Source of the DNA: Metarhizobium sp964253915
GTDB lineage: Bacteria > Pseudomonadota > Alphaproteobacteria > Rhizobiales > Rhizobiaceae
Length of the DNA stretch: 64,000 nucleotides
Direction of reading: 5' to 3'
Assembly (NCBI RefSeq): GCF_964253915.1
Contig: NZ_CAXUSG020000020.1
Location: forward strand, 3,606-67,605
Below the pieces are notes generated by a model. That model had not been told where the DNA came from. It made no database searches and worked only from the letters and a program-made list of their open reading frames with translations. This document shows positions 1-10,903 of this stretch, piece by piece (the stretch's first letter is position 1; every line of letters begins with the position of its first letter). The position numbers were made by a program, and so were the translations under genes.

Positions 1-60
1 GCGTTTTGCCGTCATCGGCCGAGGGTTTGCGCGCCTCAGCTCAACGGTCCTGGGGCCGCT

Positions 61-390
61 TTAGCGACGCAGGAGCGGGCAGCCGCGGACATTGGCGAAA
101 ACCATGCGGTCCCAGCCGCCGCGAACGCGGCCTTCGACGACGACGCGGCGCGGAGTCACGTCGACGACCTGGGTGCGGCGCATGCCGTAGTCGCGGGCAA
201 TGTCTTCAGCCAGGCGGGGCGAGCAGCCGCGGCGGCGATCCGGGCGGCGGCTGTAGTAGTCTTCCTGTGCGATTTCGGTACCGATCGTCACACGGAAGCC
301 TTCGGCGGCGGATGCGACGCCGAAGGCGCCGGTCAGTGTGCCGGCGGCGATCAGGGCTGCGAGACCGGTCTTGGTGATGATTTTGAACAT
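61..390 (-). CDS. small exported protein, paralog 1 of a local family
   Basis: A 109-residue protein with a clear N-terminal signal peptide (basic start, Ala/Gly-rich core, probable cleavage after ASAAE near residue 29). The mature part is Arg-rich and ends in a module with two cysteines, RRGCSP and GCPLL, separated by a VVVEGR strand and RMVFAN. The same module occurs in the products at 477-842 and 1963-2301, so the three are paralogs. A strong ribosome site (GGAGGATATC) directly precedes the ATG and is identical to that of the third paralog. I do not recognise a named family. A periplasmic, disulfide-bonded small protein is an inference from the signal peptide and paired cysteines. Confidence 0.75.
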   Translation of the reverse strand: MFKIITKTGLAALIAAGTLTGAFGVASAAEGFRVTIGTEIAQEDYYSRRPDRRRGCSPRLAEDIARDYGMRRTQVVDVTPRRVVVEGRVRGGWDRMVFANVRGCPLLRR

Positions 391-476
391 GATATCCTCC
401 GTGGTTGGAATGGTTGCTGGTTAGGCTGCGATCGTGGCGAAACACGGCGATCGGCGGCTAAAATTCACGATGATGG

Positions 477-842
477 TTAACGGGCGATGAGCGGGCAGCC
501 GGGCATGTTGGCGAAAACCATGCGTCCCCAGCCATAGAGGCCGCGTCCTTCGACGACGATGCGGCGGCGGCCCATGCCGGTGATCTCCGCCTGGCGCAGG
601 CCCTGGCCGCGGGCCTGGTCGACGGCCTGTTCCGGTGAGCAGTTGCGACGGATGCCGCGCCGGCGTTCCAGGTGAGGCCCGGTGCGTGGCTGGTCGGCGA
701 CGACGGCGCCCTCGGCAGTAAAGCCCGGCAGGACCATGCCGATCCAGCGGCTGCTTTCCTGGGCCGCGGCGGCGGTTCCGAGGCAGACGGATCCGATCGC
801 GATCACCAACGCCAAGCCTGTCTTGGCGGATAATACCGGCAT
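477..842 (-). CDS. small exported protein, paralog 2
   Basis: A 121-residue protein with a signal peptide (hydrophobic segment about residues 9-26, Ala-rich cleavage region). The C-terminal half carries the family module: RRNCSPEQA, then RRIVVEGR, then RMVFANMPGCPLI. The central part (about residues 33-60) differs from its neighbours, so only the C-terminal module is conserved. It lies in the same direction as the first paralog with about 86 bases between them, and could be co-transcribed upstream of it. Function is unknown. Confidence 0.75.
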   Translation of the reverse strand: MPVLSAKTGLALVIAIGSVCLGTAAAAQESSRWIGMVLPGFTAEGAVVADQPRTGPHLERRRGIRRNCSPEQAVDQARGQGLRQAEITGMGRRRIVVEGRGLYGWGRMVFANMPGCPLIAR

Positions 843-964
843 GTCAACTCTCCATCCTCGAGACCCCTGATGTGATCGGGATCTTCATTGTGAGTTGGAG
901 AATAGGCCGGCGAAACTGAATGCCCCCGGAACCGGGTGTTCATCCTGCGTTTATCCGGTCCGGA

Positions 965-1387
965 TCAGGCGCCGAGGTGGAGGATGATGTTGCGACGATG
1001 CGGGCGGTCGCGGTGTTCGAAGAGGTATAGGCCCTGCCATGTGCCGAGTGCGAGCCGGCCACCGCTGACCGGAATGCCGATGGAAACCTGCGTCAGTGCG
1101 GATTTGATGTGTGCCGGCATGTCATCCGGTCCTTCGTCCCGATGGGTGACCCAGCCCATGGCAGGATCCGAGGTTGGCGGCACGATGCGGGCGAAAAAGG
1201 CCTTCAGGTCATGCTTCACGTCCGGATCCGCATTTTCCTGGATCAGCAGCGAGCACGAGGTGTGCTGGACGAAAAGCGTCAGCAGGCCTTCTTCCTGTCC
1301 TGCCCCCGCGACGAAGGCGGCGGCCTTCTCCGTGAATTCGTAGAGTCCCTGGCCCCGGGTGGAAAGGGTGAGCATGGTCTGCGGCAT
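965..1387 (-). CDS. YjbQ/UPF0047 family protein
   Basis: A 140-residue protein of the YjbQ family (secondary thiamine-phosphate synthase-like, UPF0047), which is normally about 140 residues. The conserved motifs are visible: FVQHTSCSL near residue 40, the DPDVKHDL acidic stretch, THRDEGPDDMPAHIK, and the C-terminal LGTWQGLYLFEHR. Members of this family can replace thiamine-phosphate synthase weakly, but the physiological role is unclear. The ATG at 1387 is preferred over an upstream GTG at 1411 because GGGAGA lies just ahead of it and it gives the usual family length. Confidence 0.88.
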   Translation of the reverse strand: MPQTMLTLSTRGQGLYEFTEKAAAFVAGAGQEEGLLTLFVQHTSCSLLIQENADPDVKHDLKAFFARIVPPTSDPAMGWVTHRDEGPDDMPAHIKSALTQVSIGIPVSGGRLALGTWQGLYLFEHRDRPHRRNIILHLGA

Positions 1388-1494
1388 GGCGGTCTCCCGG
1401 TCGTCTGACACGCCTCGGCCTCCGTCATCGCGAGACGGTTGTCAAGGCGGGCGTGCCGTTCCGCCGAAGCGATTCCGCTTCGGCTGGAAATGCT

Positions 1495-1764
1495 CTAGTG
1501 GCTGGTCTGGTCCACACTGTGCTCGACGGCGGAGAGAACATCCCTGCGGGCTTCTTCCACGCCGCGGGTATGGTGCAGGGCTTCGATGCAGCTTTGTTTT
1601 GCCCGTTCGTAATAGAGGCCGTGAATGCTGGACCATTCGTGAACCAGGTAGCACAGCGCGTCGCAAGGGCCGCGCAGGATGCGGTGTCCCTGTCCTTCAA
1701 TATGCAGATCGACGGGAATGAGCCAGACGATCTGGCTGGCTTCGGGACGTTCTTGCTGTTGCAT
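1495..1764 (-). CDS. DUF982 family protein
   Basis: An 89-residue protein matching the DUF982 pattern that is abundant in rhizobia: a basic HRILRGPCDALCYLVHEW segment, then a YYERAKQSCIEAL helix and a terminal stretch with ARRDVLSAVEH. The function of DUF982 is not known. The start at 1764 (MQQQERPEA) is chosen because a very strong ribosome site (GAGGAGGAAG) precedes it; an in-frame ATG lies ten codons upstream at 1794. It is preceded by a divergent 170-base gap shared with the third small exported paralog. Confidence 0.8.
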   Translation of the reverse strand: MQQQERPEASQIVWLIPVDLHIEGQGHRILRGPCDALCYLVHEWSSIHGLYYERAKQSCIEALHHTRGVEEARRDVLSAVEHSVDQTSH

Positions 1765-1962
1765 CACTTCCTCCTCGGGATTTCTACCCGACATCGAACA
1801 CCGCGCGCGGAAAAATGTTCCGCGCGGAAGGCCCGGATGTCATGAATTGCAGCGTCTGCTCATGGAACAATATCGCGCGGTTTTTCGTTTGCAGTCCGGA
1901 ATTTCCAAGCAAGGCCTCGGGGCCGCAAACGGGTTGTGGCCCAGGCGATACTGGAGGATATC

Positions 1963-2301
1963 ATGTTCAAGCTTCTTTCGACATGCGGTCTGGCCGCTGT
2001 CATCAGCATTGGCGCCTTCGTCGTTCCGGCAAGTCAGAGTTTCGCGCAGGATATCGAACTGGAGATCGGGCCGGACGGCATCCAGCCGCGCATTCGCGAC
2101 CGGGATCGCGAAGACGATCTCGATCGTGATCGCCGCCGCGGCTGCAATCCCGAATATGCGCGCTCGCTGGCGCGCGACGCCGGCCTTCGCCGGGCCGAGA
2201 TCGTGCGCGTCACGGAGCGTCGAATCGTCATCGAAGGGATGACGCGTGCCGGGCCGGAACGGATGACCTTTGCCAACCGGCGCGGCTGCCCGGAAATCTG
2301 A
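1963..2301 (+). CDS. small exported protein, paralog 3
   Basis: A 112-residue protein starting MFKLLSTCGL with a signal peptide ending near SQSFAQ (about residue 27). The mature part holds an Asp/Arg-rich low-complexity stretch (RDRDREDDLDRDRR) followed by the shared module: RRGCNPEYA, RRIVIEG, RMTFANRRGCP. It is on the opposite strand from its two paralogs. The GGAGGATATC ribosome site matches that of paralog 1, which suggests recent duplication including the translation start. A strong intrinsic terminator follows. Function is unknown. Confidence 0.75.
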   Translation: MFKLLSTCGLAAVISIGAFVVPASQSFAQDIELEIGPDGIQPRIRDRDREDDLDRDRRRGCNPEYARSLARDAGLRRAEIVRVTERRIVIEGMTRAGPERMTFANRRGCPEI

Positions 2302-2324
2302 TCCGGCTGATCGCATCAAAGGAA

Positions 2325-2358
2325 CCCCGCCTGGCGTTTGTGAGGCGGGGTTTTCTTT
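2325..2358 (+). terminator. intrinsic terminator of small exported paralog 3
   Basis: An 8-bp perfect stem (CCCCGCCT with AGGCGGGG) around a 10-base loop is followed by TTTTCTTTT, 23 bases after the stop codon. Confidence 0.85.
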
Positions 2359-2511
2359 TGGCGGAATTTTACTTCACCCATTTTCCCAGCGCGATCGATA
2401 GGTTAACGTGCGTTTGCGGGCACCGTCCTGTTTTCCAGCAACGAAACGCATCATGGCCAACCAAGCACCGTCTGGAGCGTGACTGCGACTTCACGGATGA
2501 GAGGTTGTGCG

Positions 2512-2889
2512 ATGAACGATATCGCCGAAAATGGTGTCAAGTTCGGGCGAATTGCAGTGATGCTGCCCGTCAAGGATATGATCAGGGCACATGATTTTTA
2601 TTGCAATGTGCTTGGCTTCAGAAAGACGTTCGAGAACGGCAATCCCGTCGGCTTCATGATCCTGAAGCGGGATGCTGGCGAACTGCATCTGACGCTCCAG
2701 CCACAGCACAAGCAGGCGCATTTTAACGTTGCGCACATGATGGTCGATGATGTCGATGCCTTGCATGCCTTGTGCCAGCAACATGGCCTGAGGATCATCA
2801 AAAGCCTGCAGGACAAGGATTATGGCTTGCGGGCCTTCGTTTTCGAAGATCCTGACGGCAACCGCATCGATGTGGGCCAGCCGATCTAG
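2512..2889 (+). CDS. VOC (glyoxalase/bleomycin-resistance fold) protein
   Basis: A 125-residue single-domain vicinal oxygen chelate protein. It has the typical opening (FGRIAVMLPVKDMIRAHDFYCNVLGFR), a central histidine strand (ELHLTLQPQ), and the closing FEDPDGNRIDVGQ with the metal-ligand-type residues of the family. Such proteins include glyoxalases, dioxygenases and antibiotic-binding proteins, and the substrate cannot be told from sequence. The start at 2512 was preferred over upstream GTG/ATG codons because GAGAGG precedes it at suitable spacing and the VOC fold begins soon after. It appears monocistronic. Confidence 0.85.
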   Translation: MNDIAENGVKFGRIAVMLPVKDMIRAHDFYCNVLGFRKTFENGNPVGFMILKRDAGELHLTLQPQHKQAHFNVAHMMVDDVDALHALCQQHGLRIIKSLQDKDYGLRAFVFEDPDGNRIDVGQPI

Positions 2890-2967
2890 CTCTTGATATG
2901 GAAGCGTCGCAAAGTCGGCCTCGCGAACGGCTTTGCGACGGATTTTGTTTGTCTTTAGCGCACCAAC

Positions 2968-3228
2968 TTAGTGCTGCATCTTGCCGTCTTTTTCCTGTTC
3001 CATCTGGAACGCCACCGCGCCGTTGGCGGACAGGCGAACACGATTGCCTGCCACGTCGGCAACCAGATCCAGCGGGATGAAGTGATGGTGGCCTTTGTGG
3101 GAGCCTTCGCCGCTATCCCTTTTCGTCAGCTTGATGCGGTTGCCTTCGACGCGGTCGACGGTGCCGACATGAACGCCGTCGGCGCCGATGATTTCCGCAT
3201 GTTCCTTGATCTGCGATGCATTGATCAT
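2968..3228 (-). CDS. DUF2171 family protein
   Basis: An 86-residue soluble protein of the DUF2171 type: MINASQIKEHAEIIGADG, then VGTVDRVEGNRIKLTKRD, a HKGHHHFIPLDLV segment and a final strand. The layout resembles the PRC-barrel fold (short strands, G.VG.VD motif), and members are often stress-associated in rhizobia, but no biochemical role is established. The ATG at 3228 has a perfect AAGGAGG ribosome site seven bases upstream; a start eight codons further upstream (MGKSKEDL) has no comparable site. Confidence 0.82.
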   Translation of the reverse strand: MINASQIKEHAEIIGADGVHVGTVDRVEGNRIKLTKRDSGEGSHKGHHHFIPLDLVADVAGNRVRLSANGAVAFQMEQEKDGKMQH

Positions 3229-3410
3229 GAGATCCTCCTTGGATTTGCCCATAAGAAACGCACGAGTCCGGAAATCGATCCGCTTTTTTCAATGCGGGTT
3301 GCAAGAAGAGGTCGTTCACTTCTGGAAGCAGTGTTCACCGAAACTGGTCTATCGAAAGTGAACAATCGGCGCGATGATCGCCTCATCACATTGTTTGCGA
3401 GGGTGCTGAC

Positions 3411-3554
3411 ATGGCGCACGAACCGATCCTTACACTGCAAGCTTTGATCATCTGGGCGCTCATTCTCGGCAGCGTTGCCGCCTACCAGATGCTGGATGAC
3501 ACGCGGAACCGGCCTTTGACGGCGACGGTGGAGAGCTGGCAGCATCGTTCCTGA
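3411..3554 (+). CDS. small single-pass membrane protein
   Basis: A 47-residue reading frame beginning MAHEPILTLQALIIW, with one hydrophobic helix (about residues 8-26) and a polar C-terminal tail. GAGGGTG lies eight bases before the ATG. It is transcribed away from the DUF2171 gene. No family is recognised. Start, ribosome site and a clean membrane helix support it as a gene, but with only 47 codons this stays moderate. Confidence 0.5.
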   Translation: MAHEPILTLQALIIWALILGSVAAYQMLDDTRNRPLTATVESWQHRS

Positions 3555-3649
3555 GGGTACTGCTAGATTCCGCTTTACATTTTCACCTGTTCACGATGAT
3601 TTTCGCCGACCGCTCTGGGGGCGGGTGGAGAAAAGGAGAGTTGAGCAGC

Positions 3650-4144
3650 ATGACGATCGACCAGGACTTGAAGGATATTGCCGAGCAGGAGGAGATCCTC
3701 CACTTCGACCATTTCGACCTGCGGTCCGGCTGGCGCCTCGGCAAGCATCTGCGCGACATGGCGGTGGAACGCGGCCTCGGTGTCGCCATCGATGTCACCT
3801 TGCATTCGATGCCGGTGTTTTATGCGGCGCTGCCGGGCTCGACGCCGGACAATGCCAACTGGATCCGGCGCAAGCGCAACCTGGTGCTGCGCTATTTCAA
3901 GAGCAGCTACGCCTGTGGCTTGCAGCTGAAGAAGCAGGGCAAGACGGTGGAGGATAACGGCCTGTCGGAGGCGGATTTTGCGCCGCATGGCGGTTCGTTC
4001 CCCATCAACGTCCGTGGCACCGGCTGCATCGGCGCCGTTACCGTTTCGGGGCTGCCGCAGCGCGAGGACCACAATATGGTGGTCGAGGCTCTGTCGGCCT
4101 TGCTCGGCAAGGATCATGACGGGTTGAAGCTGCGGGCGGAGTGA
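3650..4144 (+). CDS. UPF0303/haem-degrading-domain (GlcG/HbpS fold) protein
   Basis: A 164-residue protein of the UPF0303 family (COG4702-like, Haem_degrading/GlcG/HbpS fold). Features seen: an LHFDHFD start of the fold, VAIDVTLHSMPVFYAALPGST, the basic IRRKRNLVLRYFKSSY segment, and APHGGSFPINVRGTGCIGAVTVSGLPQREDHNMVVEAL. Relatives bind or break down haem or act as sensors, but the family name comes from fold similarity rather than proven activity. The start is supported by AAAGGAGAG upstream. It converges on the AGE-family gene with a shared hairpin in the gap. Confidence 0.85.
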   Translation: MTIDQDLKDIAEQEEILHFDHFDLRSGWRLGKHLRDMAVERGLGVAIDVTLHSMPVFYAALPGSTPDNANWIRRKRNLVLRYFKSSYACGLQLKKQGKTVEDNGLSEADFAPHGGSFPINVRGTGCIGAVTVSGLPQREDHNMVVEALSALLGKDHDGLKLRAE

Positions 4145-4162
4145 GCCGCAGCTGTTTTGCCG

Positions 4163-4190
4163 ATGGCGGGAGGGAGATCCGTCCCGCCAT
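4163..4190. terminator. hairpin between convergent genes
   Basis: A 9-bp perfect inverted repeat, ATGGCGGGA with TCCCGCCAT, lies between the two convergent stops. There is no U-run on either side, so it may stabilise 3' ends rather than terminate by itself. Confidence 0.5.
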
Positions 4191-4215
4191 ATAACGACGT
4201 ATTCCGGCGGCCGAA

Positions 4216-5475
4216 TTACAGCTTGCCGCCGGTTTCCTGGATCATCTTCGTCAGGCTGCCTTCCGCGGGATAGAGCGGGATAAGGCAGGCCTGCAGCGCG
4301 TGGTAGATGTCGCCCTTGCCGGGGAAAATGCTGTTTGCCGGCCTCAGGTCTTCCGTCAGTTCCTCATGCCAGCCGCCGTTTTCATGGTCGAGGAAGGCCG
4401 TGGCGACGCTGTTCCAGATCTTGCGGTAGCTGGTTTCGTGGAACGCGCTCGGGGCATGCTCGTTGAGGAAGTGCGCCGCACCGGCGCCCTCGCAGACCGG
4501 CCACCACAGTTTTTCCCGTTTGGCGGGGGTGTCCTCCCAATCGAGCGTGTAGAAGAAGCCGCCCTTTTTGTCGTCCCAGCCGAGCACCATGGATTGCGAA
4601 AACAGCCCCTTGGCCGCCTCCGGCATCCAGTCGTGGCGCTTGCCGCCGAGCGACCAGAGCTGCAGCACGAGGCGCGCCCATTCCAGCCAGTGGCCGGGCG
4701 TGGTGCCCGAGGGGCGGAACATCTCGTTGCCGCGATAATTCTTGTCGAGCGTCCAGTCGCGATCGAAATGTTCAGCGACACGCCAGCCGACCGAGCCGGC
4801 CGAGCGACGAATGACGAGGTCGGCGATGCTTTCCGCCTTGTCGAGATAGGCGCGTTCGCCGGTCACCTCGAAAGCGGCCATCAGCGCTTCGGTCAGGTGC
4901 ATGTTGGAATTCTGGCCGCGATAACTGCCACCGTCGATCGGTGACCAGTCGGCGTTGAACTCTTCGGCGATGGCGCCGTGATGCGGTTCCCAGAATTTTT
5001 CATTGAGGATTTCGGTGACGTCGGCCAGCATCCGGTCGGCAAGCGGGTGGCCGACGGTCTTGGCGGATGAGGCAGCCAGCAGCACGAAGGCATGGCCGTA
5101 ACCCTGCTTGCTCGAATCGGCCGGTCCGTCGTTGCCGAGGGTCCAGAAGTAGCCGCCGTTCTTGCCGTCGCGATGACGGTCCCAGAGATAGGACATGCCG
5201 TGGTCGACGATGTCGTCGGCACCCGGCCGGCCGAGAAGGCTGCCGATGGCAAAGCAGTGGATCATGCGTGCCGTCGAATGGATGCCGCGCACCTGGCCTT
5301 CCGGGTTCAACGGCTTGCCGGCCTTGTCGAGATCGTTGAAGCCGCCCTTGGCATTGACGGCCTGGTGCTGGAAGAAATCGAAAAGTCCATCGGCCTGCTG
5401 CCAGAGCCAGCGGCGATGATAGGGACGCTCGGTCCATTTTGCCGTTGCGTTCGCCGCCTGCGCCTTGTCCGTCAT
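4216..5475 (-). CDS. AGE family epimerase/isomerase
   Basis: A 419-residue alpha/alpha-barrel enzyme of the N-acylglucosamine 2-epimerase superfamily (typical size 390-420). Visible active-site-type motifs are RGIHSTARMIHCFA (about residue 63), YGHAFVLLA, NSNMHLTEALMAAFE (about 190), RPSGTTPGHWLEWARL (about 255), WWPVCEGAGAAHF (about 327) and WHEEL near the C-terminus. The layout is closest to the YihS/mannose-isomerase branch, which interconverts aldoses and ketoses (mannose/fructose or sulfoquinovose), rather than true N-acyl epimerases. No sulfoquinovosidase or transporter is adjacent, so the substrate is open. Divergent from metH; GGGAGGG precedes the ATG. Confidence 0.87.
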   Translation of the reverse strand: MTDKAQAANATAKWTERPYHRRWLWQQADGLFDFFQHQAVNAKGGFNDLDKAGKPLNPEGQVRGIHSTARMIHCFAIGSLLGRPGADDIVDHGMSYLWDRHRDGKNGGYFWTLGNDGPADSSKQGYGHAFVLLAASSAKTVGHPLADRMLADVTEILNEKFWEPHHGAIAEEFNADWSPIDGGSYRGQNSNMHLTEALMAAFEVTGERAYLDKAESIADLVIRRSAGSVGWRVAEHFDRDWTLDKNYRGNEMFRPSGTTPGHWLEWARLVLQLWSLGGKRHDWMPEAAKGLFSQSMVLGWDDKKGGFFYTLDWEDTPAKREKLWWPVCEGAGAAHFLNEHAPSAFHETSYRKIWNSVATAFLDHENGGWHEELTEDLRPANSIFPGKGDIYHALQACLIPLYPAEGSLTKMIQETGGKL

Positions 5476-5598
5476 CGAAGCCCTCCCGTGCCGTCCCGAT
5501 GCTAATCGTTTGAATGCCTATAGCTGGCCGCTCCGGCAATGTCATCTGCCCTCGCAACGAAGCCAAGAATGAAATTCTGTTGTAGATATATAGATATG

Positions 5599-5627
5599 TT
5601 GACATAAAGATATCTTTATGTGATTTT
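5599..5627 (+). promoter_or_regulatory. metH promoter with 20-bp perfect palindromic operator
   Basis: A perfect 20-bp palindrome, ACATAAAGATATCTTTATGT, occupies 5602-5621. It overlaps a consensus -35 box TTGACA (5599-5604); 17 bases later GATTTT (5622-5627) is a weak -10 candidate, so a bound repressor would cover the -35 and spacer. Almost the same sequence precedes the ArsR-methyltransferase/metF operon (61581-61600), which makes that regulator the obvious candidate to bind here. Confidence 0.8.
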
Positions 5628-5656
5628 CCGACCTCATTCGAGAAGCGAGGTATGCC

Positions 5657-9421
<3,765 letters not shown>

Positions 9422-9426
9422 TCACT

Positions 9427-9453
9427 GCCGCTGCCGGATTTTCCGGCGGCGGC
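9427..9453 (+). terminator. hairpin downstream of metH
   Basis: A 12-bp stem (GCCGCTGCCGGA paired with TCCGGCGGCGGC, one G-U pair) with a three-base loop starts a few bases after the metH stop. There is no strong U tract, so termination strength is uncertain. Confidence 0.5.
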
Positions 9454-9558
9454 CAGTGCCCGGCCGGTCAGGCGGGTGCAGGTTTTTTAATGTTTTATCC
9501 CTAGGCTGCCTTTCAAGTATTGCCGTATCTCGTTGACCGCGTTGACAGCAGGGAAAAG

Positions 9559-10761
9559 ATGGAAACGGATAATTTCGCTTATCTGCTGCCCTTTATCATG
9601 CTGGCATTCGGCTGCAGCTTCATGATCATTGGCCGCTGGCGTGCCCAGCCGGCGCTGTCGTGGGGATGGGCGTTCCTGCTGGTTTCGCTTGCATTCGCTA
9701 CGCCGATTATCTTCTCTCGCCTGCCGTTTCCCTATCAGGCCGCGATCAGCAACGTGCTGTTCCTGGCGGGCTTCTATTTCTACGGAGAAGCCTTGCTGCG
9801 GCGGTTCGAGGCGAAGCGGTATGGTGCATTGCGGGCGGGCTTTGCCGTAGCGGTTTTCGCCGCCATCTCCTATGCGATCTTCGTCGAGCACAGCCTGCGG
9901 GCCGAGTTGCTGCTTTCCGACATTGCCTGCATCCTGCTCTTGGCTTTCCCGCTTGTCGTTTCGGCGCCCAAGGCCCGCCTGATGATCGACAAGGCTCTGC
10001 TCGTCGTCATAGGGCTCATCGTTCTGGAAACGCTGACGCGTCTTGCGATTTTCCTGATCACCGATGCGACCGATAGCTTCGAGGATTTCCTTGCCTCCGA
10101 TTATGCCTTCCTGATGCAGGTTACGGCAAGCGTGCTGGGCCTCGTCCTGGGGCTGACGGCGCTTGCCGGCGTCGCGCTTGACGTCATTCTTTATTATCGC
10201 GATGCCGCAGAGAAGGACCCGCTGACAAGCCTCCTCAATCGCCGCGGCTTCGAGCGGGTCATCGCAAATCTCGATGCCGACTGGCGTCAATCGGGCGCCG
10301 CCATCATCTGCGATATCGACCACTTCAAACGCATCAACGACACCTATGGCCATGCGACCGGCGACCGGGTGATTGCCGGCCTTGCCGAGCTTCTGAGCCG
10401 ACATCTGCCGGCGGGCGTCTCGATTGCCCGTTTCGGCGGTGAGGAATTCGTTGTGCTTCTGCCCGAGCATAGCCTCGCAGAAGCCGGCGCACTGGCCAAT
10501 CTGCTGCGCCTCAACCTCGCGGCGCGGGACTGGAGCGACCTCGGTTTCCATCGCCAGATCACCGCAAGTTTTGGTGTCGCTGCGGTGGCGCGCGGCGATC
10601 ACTCGCCGCACGATGCCATCGCCCGGGCCGACAAGCAGCTTTATGCCGCCAAGGTCAACGGCCGCAACACCGTCATGGTGGAAGGCGCTTCGCCGGCGGA
10701 GGCGCCGGCGCTGCACATCGTGCCGCAGGCTCGAAAGAGCGGTGAGGGTGCTGCGAAATAA
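9559..10761 (+). CDS. membrane-bound GGDEF diguanylate cyclase
   Basis: A 400-residue protein. Residues 1-200 hold about six or seven hydrophobic helices and no recognisable extracellular sensor domain. The GGDEF domain spans about 218-375: DPLTSLLNRRGFE opens it, CDIDHFKRINDTYGHATGD is the metal/GTP-binding part, and the active-site loop is FGGEEF (about 290), a catalytically competent variant. The inhibitory RxxD motif is not evident before the loop. It should make cyclic-di-GMP at the inner membrane in response to an unknown signal. The ATG at 9559 is preferred because AGGGAAAAG precedes it; an upstream in-frame start at 9520 lacks a ribosome site. Confidence 0.92.
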   Translation: METDNFAYLLPFIMLAFGCSFMIIGRWRAQPALSWGWAFLLVSLAFATPIIFSRLPFPYQAAISNVLFLAGFYFYGEALLRRFEAKRYGALRAGFAVAVFAAISYAIFVEHSLRAELLLSDIACILLLAFPLVVSAPKARLMIDKALLVVIGLIVLETLTRLAIFLITDATDSFEDFLASDYAFLMQVTASVLGLVLGLTALAGVALDVILYYRDAAEKDPLTSLLNRRGFERVIANLDADWRQSGAAIICDIDHFKRINDTYGHATGDRVIAGLAELLSRHLPAGVSIARFGGEEFVVLLPEHSLAEAGALANLLRLNLAARDWSDLGFHRQITASFGVAAVARGDHSPHDAIARADKQLYAAKVNGRNTVMVEGASPAEAPALHIVPQARKSGEGAAK

Positions 10762-10787
10762 CATCGATCCGTCTTTGCTGAGACATT

Positions 10788-10837
10788 GATTCAACGGCTT
10801 GCGACAGTGAATCAACACGTTTGCAAGCTGATTCAGC
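10788..10837. promoter_or_regulatory. three octamer repeats with 21-bp period
   Basis: GATTCAAC (10788), GAATCAAC (10809) and GATTCAGC (10830) recur at exactly 21-bp intervals, two helical turns, in the gap between the GGDEF gene and the hydrolase gene. The pattern resembles an operator array for a dimeric or tandem-binding regulator of the downstream gene. No regulator gene is adjacent. Confidence 0.45.
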
Positions 10838-10903
10838 CCGCCGCGCCAGCCTCTTGTTTCTCCAGAGAAAAACGGGCATCGTTTTGCAAACGGGGAGAAA
10901 CAC

